Of a stretch of DNA of 64,000 nt, positions 60,647 to 64,000 are shown piece by piece (the first letter of the stretch is position 1; every line of letters begins with the position of its first letter). Position numbers and translations under genes: made by a program. The notes under the pieces were generated by a model. The model saw nothing but the letters and a program-made list of their open reading frames with translations. It did not search any database and was not told the origin of the DNA. This DNA is from Candidatus Eiseniibacteriota bacterium (GTDB lineage Bacteria; Eisenbacteria; RBG-16-71-46; CAIMUX01), in the NCBI GenBank assembly GCA_020633975.1, contig JACKCR010000002.1:1984001-2048000 (forward strand), read 5' to 3'.

Positions 60647-61999
60647 TTGCGGCGAATCTCACTCCTATTCGCAGCCCTCTCCCTAGGCGCGGCCCGGATG
60701 GCAGTATCGGGGGTCTTGCCCGTAGCGTCGGACGGTTCCACACCGTTTCCGACCTTGAGAGATGCGATCGCCGCGGCGCAAGCCGGCGACACGATCACCG
60801 TCGCTCCCGGTGTCTACGATGAGACCGCCGATCCGATCGTGGCCGAGATCGCTGTGGAATCGATCACCCTGATCGGCCTCGGCGACCTGCCGTCGGATGC
60901 CAGCATCACGGGAGCACATATCTGGTTCCATGCGTCAGGAGTCCACCACGTCGAGAACCTGCGCTTCTTCGGTGACGTCCGGCTGCTGTCGGGGTATCCC
61001 CCGAGTTCCATGACCATGAGGAACTGCGTGGTCGACGACCGCGTAGACTCGGACCACGGTGACACGATCACTATCGGCAGTGAAGCGCTCGTCCAGGATT
61101 GTGTGTTCCAGAACCTCGAGACCTTCAGCAGCTTGTCGAACGACGGGTTCGCTCTGAACGTGACGTCCGCAAGCCAGGGCGCGCTCGTCGAGCGATGCAC
61201 GTTCTCCAACGTAGTCGCTCACGGAGATTGGGCAGCGCTCAGCGTGGCCAGTCGGTGTGTCGTCAGGGAGTGCGTGTTCTGGAACAACTCCGGCGGTTGG
61301 GCTGGGGCGGTCCACACTTCCCACACCTGCTGCGGCTACCCAGACGGCCCCGTAGTCGAGAATTGCACGTTCTGGAGGAATGAGAGCCGCTACGGAGGAG
61401 CTGCGGTGTTCTTCGAGGCGGACTATGCAATCGTCACGCACTCCGTGTTCGCCGAGACCATCAACGGCTGGGGGTCGATTCTGCTCGGTGGCGGATTCAC
61501 GACCTGTTGCGACTATTGGATGAACGAGAGAGGCACGTACGTCTGTGCCGCATGCCAGCACGGCGGGAACTTCCAGGCGGATCCACTCTTCTGCGACGCC
61601 GCAGGCGGGGACTTCCGCATCGATCCCGATTCTCCGTGCCAGCCCCGCTCGCACGATGGCGTGCCCTGCGGACTCGTGGGTGCGTTCGGAGACTGCGCAC
61701 CCACATCGGTCGAGGGTACCGTCAGCGAGCCGGGCACGGGATCTCCACTCGTCGTGCTGCGCAACCCAACTGGGAGCAGCGCGTCTCTCCTCCTCGCGAC
61801 GAGCACGCCGGGCACGGTGTCGGGATCCGTACACGCGACGGACGGTCGCCGCGTCCTCGACATCGTTCCGCGTGCAGTCGGCGCGGGTGAAGCACGGGTC
61901 GAAGTGACGATGCCGGACGAGCTGTCCGGCGGAACGTACTACGTGAGGCTCGAAACTCCGGATGGCGTACGGACCGCCAGGCTGGTGCTCCTCAGATAG
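60647..61999 (+). CDS. Secreted parallel beta-helix (pectate-lyase-like) protein with degenerate sorting domain
   Basis: 450 residues from TTG 60647 (GAGG five bases upstream; upstream frame is open but lacks a signal). Signal RRISLLFAALSLGAARMAVSG. STPFPTLRDAIAAAQAGDTITVAPGVYDET is the classic entry strand of right-handed beta-helix proteins; Cys-containing coils follow (RNCVVDD, QDCVFQN, ERCTFSN, RECVFWN, ENCTFWR). The C-terminus (HATDGRRVLDIV...GGTYYVRLETPDG) is a weak type IX-like module. No catalytic residues were traced; may bind or cleave polysaccharide. Confidence 0.75.
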   Translation: MRRISLLFAALSLGAARMAVSGVLPVASDGSTPFPTLRDAIAAAQAGDTITVAPGVYDETADPIVAEIAVESITLIGLGDLPSDASITGAHIWFHASGVHHVENLRFFGDVRLLSGYPPSSMTMRNCVVDDRVDSDHGDTITIGSEALVQDCVFQNLETFSSLSNDGFALNVTSASQGALVERCTFSNVVAHGDWAALSVASRCVVRECVFWNNSGGWAGAVHTSHTCCGYPDGPVVENCTFWRNESRYGGAAVFFEADYAIVTHSVFAETINGWGSILLGGGFTTCCDYWMNERGTYVCAACQHGGNFQADPLFCDAAGGDFRIDPDSPCQPRSHDGVPCGLVGAFGDCAPTSVEGTVSEPGTGSPLVVLRNPTGSSASLLLATSTPGTVSGSVHATDGRRVLDIVPRAVGAGEARVEVTMPDELSGGTYYVRLETPDGVRTARLVLLR

Positions 62000-62235
62000 A
62001 GTTCACTGTCCTCCACGGAACCAGAGAGCAGTTCGAAAGCGGTTCTACGTCGCATCGGCTCGAGACCGCCGCCTCGCAGTACGCCCGCGAACGCGCGAGT
62101 GAAGACGGCTCCCCAATTGAGTTCGAGGAAGGTCTTCCATGGAAGCCGTCGGCGCGAATCCGGAGTCCTTCAACTTCCGGCGCGGCGACGTCAGTCGGGG
62201 TCACGACCCAAAAGCAATTGGACGCACGACTCTAG
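62000..62235. other. Gap with transposase remnant
   Basis: No gene; 62051-62153 is an internally deleted transposase fragment. Confidence 0.6.
62051..62153 (-). mobile_element. Internally deleted transposase remnant
   Basis: 62051-62104 matches 52987-53040 and 62105-62153 matches about 53262-53310 of the intact transposase gene, skipping some 220 bp. Several substitutions; not coding. Confidence 0.8.
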
Positions 62236-62811
62236 TCATCGTCCGTAGTGCTCCGCGAGGTAGTGCCGTCCGTAGCCCCAGCTTGGGATGATCTGTGGTG
62301 ACCTCGGGAAGCCGTCTCGCTTCTCGCGCCACTCAAAGATCTCCCACATCGGCTCGCCCGCTCGAACTCGGTCCGGATTTTCACGGACAAAGAGCCACTG
62401 TTCTCCATCGCCGCCCCCGGCCCAGACCTCCCCAGTATCGGGATCTACCCACCCGGCCTGAACGTGGGCCCACATGGATACCTTCATCACTCCGGAGGCG
62501 AAGTCACCATCGGCAGAGTCGGGCTCTACTATCGATATGCCGGCGGTGTGAACGTCGATCGTATCGACACCCGCAATTCCGTGGAACTTCGCCAAGCACA
62601 TGACCTCGTAGTCTCGGTCCCAGTCATGGGGCAAGTCGGAGTCCAAGTACCTCTCCGAGGCATCGGGGACGAACACGAAGTCCGCGGAGAACACGGACGT
62701 GTACATTTCGGCATCGCCAACTGAGTAGCTCGACGCCCACTCATCCAGGAGCCGCTCGATCGTACGAGGTTCCGAAGTTTGATTCGACGAACGCCCTTGG
62801 TAGACGGGCAT
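62236..62811 (-). CDS. NTF2/SnoaL-like domain protein, unknown function
   Basis: 191 residues from ATG 62811, without a signal peptide and with a poor ribosome site, so the N-terminus may be truncated. TIERLLDEWASSYSVGDAEMYTSVFSADFVFVPD is the helical entry of cystatin-like/NTF2 folds; WLFVRENPDRVRAGEPMWEIFEWREK closes it. Related proteins in this type of organism are usually lipoproteins. Role unknown. Confidence 0.6.
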   Translation of the reverse strand: MPVYQGRSSNQTSEPRTIERLLDEWASSYSVGDAEMYTSVFSADFVFVPDASERYLDSDLPHDWDRDYEVMCLAKFHGIAGVDTIDVHTAGISIVEPDSADGDFASGVMKVSMWAHVQAGWVDPDTGEVWAGGGDGEQWLFVRENPDRVRAGEPMWEIFEWREKRDGFPRSPQIIPSWGYGRHYLAEHYGR

Positions 62812-62903
62812 CCCTCGCCTGATGCGGCCCAGCGTGGACGCCCACTCGACCGCGTGGGTTTCCCCTGGATCGCAGGCCGAGGAACTGGAAAGCTCCAGGG
62901 ATC

Positions 62904-64000
62904 ATGACCCAACTCAACGTCCCCCTCGAACCGAACGAAGAGCAGCGTGCGCAGCTCCATGACGCTGTGATGGCTTTCGCCGAGCGCTTCGTCGCGGCTC
63001 GCGCGTCGGCTCCGGCGTCCTCCTCCACGGCCGATGACACACGACTCCGCCGTCTGCTCACCCCACCCGGGGAGAGAGCGCGCCCCCTCGACCGCGTGCT
63101 CGAGGACTTCGCCGATGCGCTCGACACCGGATTCGACACCACGTCGCCCGGGTTCCTCTCGTACATCCCGAGCGGCGGAATCTACACCTCGGCGCTGGCA
63201 GGCTTCCTCGGCGCGGTGACCAATCGATACACAGGCGGCAGCCATGCGAGCCCTGGGTGCGTTGCGATGGAGGAGAGCGTGATCCGGTGGATGACTTCGC
63301 TCTTCGGCCTGCCGGAGACCGCAGGGGGAGTCCTCCTCTCGGGCGGATCTATCGCAAACCTCACCGCGGTTGTCACCGCGCGTTCGCGCTTCGGCGAGGA
63401 CTTCCGCCGAGGAGTGATCTACGCTTCGACCGCCGCGCACCACTCGTTGAGCAAGTCGGCGAGGATCGCCGGGATCGCGGCCGACCGCGTGCGTCGGGTT
63501 CCCACGACTTCACAGCTCACGATCGACGTGGATGCGCTGCGCGCGGCGATCGCAGCCGACCGCGCCGCAGGGCTCAGGCCGATGATGATCGTCAGCAATG
63601 CCGGGACGACGGACACGGGCAGCATCGATCCGATCGCCGAGTGCGCCACCGTTGCGAAATCGCAGGGAGCATGGCATCACGTCGACGCGGCATACGGCGG
63701 CTTCTTCCAGTTGACTGTCCGCGGGCGCGAGCGGCTCGAGAGCATCTCTCTGGCCGACTCCATCACCATCGACGCACACAAGTCGCTCTTCCTTCCCTTC
63801 GGCATCGGCGGCTTGTTGGTGCGCGACCGGAGTACATTGGCCGAAGCCCACGAGGGCCGGGGCTCCTACATGCAGGACGTAGCCGCGGGCGAGCTCCCCC
63901 ACTACTTCTCCATGGGCCCCGAACTCACCCGGCCGAATCGCGGCCTCGCGGTATGGCTGCCCCTGCAAATCCATGGGATCGCACCCTTCCGCGAGGCTCT
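62904..64000 (+). CDS. PLP-dependent amino-acid decarboxylase, group II (3' end outside window)
   Basis: 365 codons to the window edge, frame fully open. Start ATG 62904 with CAGGG four bases upstream. Group II decarboxylase motifs: PGFLSYIPSGG, GVLLSGGSIANLTAV (PLP phosphate-binding), AHHSLSKSARIAG, NAGTTDTGSIDP, HVDAAYGG (Asp to pyridine N) and the Schiff-base Lys293 in DAHKSLFLPFG. Family members decarboxylate aromatic amino acids or glutamate-type substrates; the specificity cannot be read here. Confidence 0.93.
   Translation, partial: MTQLNVPLEPNEEQRAQLHDAVMAFAERFVAARASAPASSSTADDTRLRRLLTPPGERARPLDRVLEDFADALDTGFDTTSPGFLSYIPSGGIYTSALAGFLGAVTNRYTGGSHASPGCVAMEESVIRWMTSLFGLPETAGGVLLSGGSIANLTAVVTARSRFGEDFRRGVIYASTAAHHSLSKSARIAGIAADRVRRVPTTSQLTIDVDALRAAIAADRAAGLRPMMIVSNAGTTDTGSIDPIAECATVAKSQGAWHHVDAAYGGFFQLTVRGRERLESISLADSITIDAHKSLFLPFGIGGLLVRDRSTLAEAHEGRGSYMQDVAAGELPHYFSMGPELTRPNRGLAVWLPLQIHGIAPFREA

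Overview
GC-rich bacterial chromosome segment. Six predicted secreted proteins end in a FlgD-Ig/type IX-like C-terminal sorting domain, two carry BNR/sortilin-type propellers, one is a DUF5916 outer-membrane protein, and there is a full RND/adaptor/TolC efflux operon. Together these point to a diderm of the FCB neighbourhood (Eisenbacteria, Krumholzibacteria or Latescibacteria-like). That placement is inference; no rRNA or marker gene is present. || Layout. 1-10.5 kb is a DNA-repair cluster: the end of an ATP-dependent DNA ligase, then (minus strand) the large helicase lhr overlapping nei2. A metalloprotease-like lipoprotein and an SGNH hydrolase sit between them, and the SGNH gene is bracketed by two copies of the nei 3' end. 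10.8-20 kb holds three large exported proteins: DUF5916, a sorting-domain protein, and an HExxH lipoprotein with 16 cysteine-rich repeats. 20.3-25 kb is housekeeping: PPi-type phosphofructokinase, an ArsR/SRPBCC/DoxX operon, a DTW-domain tRNA modification enzyme, and a strikingly eukaryote-like cyclophilin. 25.4-28.5 kb has a nucleotidyltransferase pair, an ArsC-fold gene with an in-frame UGA followed by a SECIS-like hairpin (probable selenoprotein), and small exported unknowns. 28.9-37 kb has an M42 peptidase, a BNR propeller protein, a UbiA-like/methyltransferase pair, a MEMO-like protein and a lipoprotein. 37-43.2 kb is the tolC/adaptor/RND operon. 43.5-52.2 kb holds a CocE-type hydrolase, a porin-like barrel with a Fur-type box upstream, a small unknown protein and two propeller proteins. 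|| 52.4-62.2 kb is an accessory hotspot that begins at tRNA-Asn(GTT). A 145-bp direct repeat containing the tRNA 3' end and its terminator brackets a 3-kb insert carrying abiEi/abiEii (type IV toxin-antitoxin) and a DDE transposase. Further on are a third partial repeat, a gene broken by an in-frame TAG, a DUF4143 ATPase, a Fic protein, a beta-helix protein and two decayed copies of the same transposase. The window ends in a NTF2-like gene and a PLP-dependent decarboxylase cut by the edge. || A recurring oddity is the number of genes with in-frame, slightly diverged tandem repeats (12-36-bp units) in linkers, tails or signal peptides.
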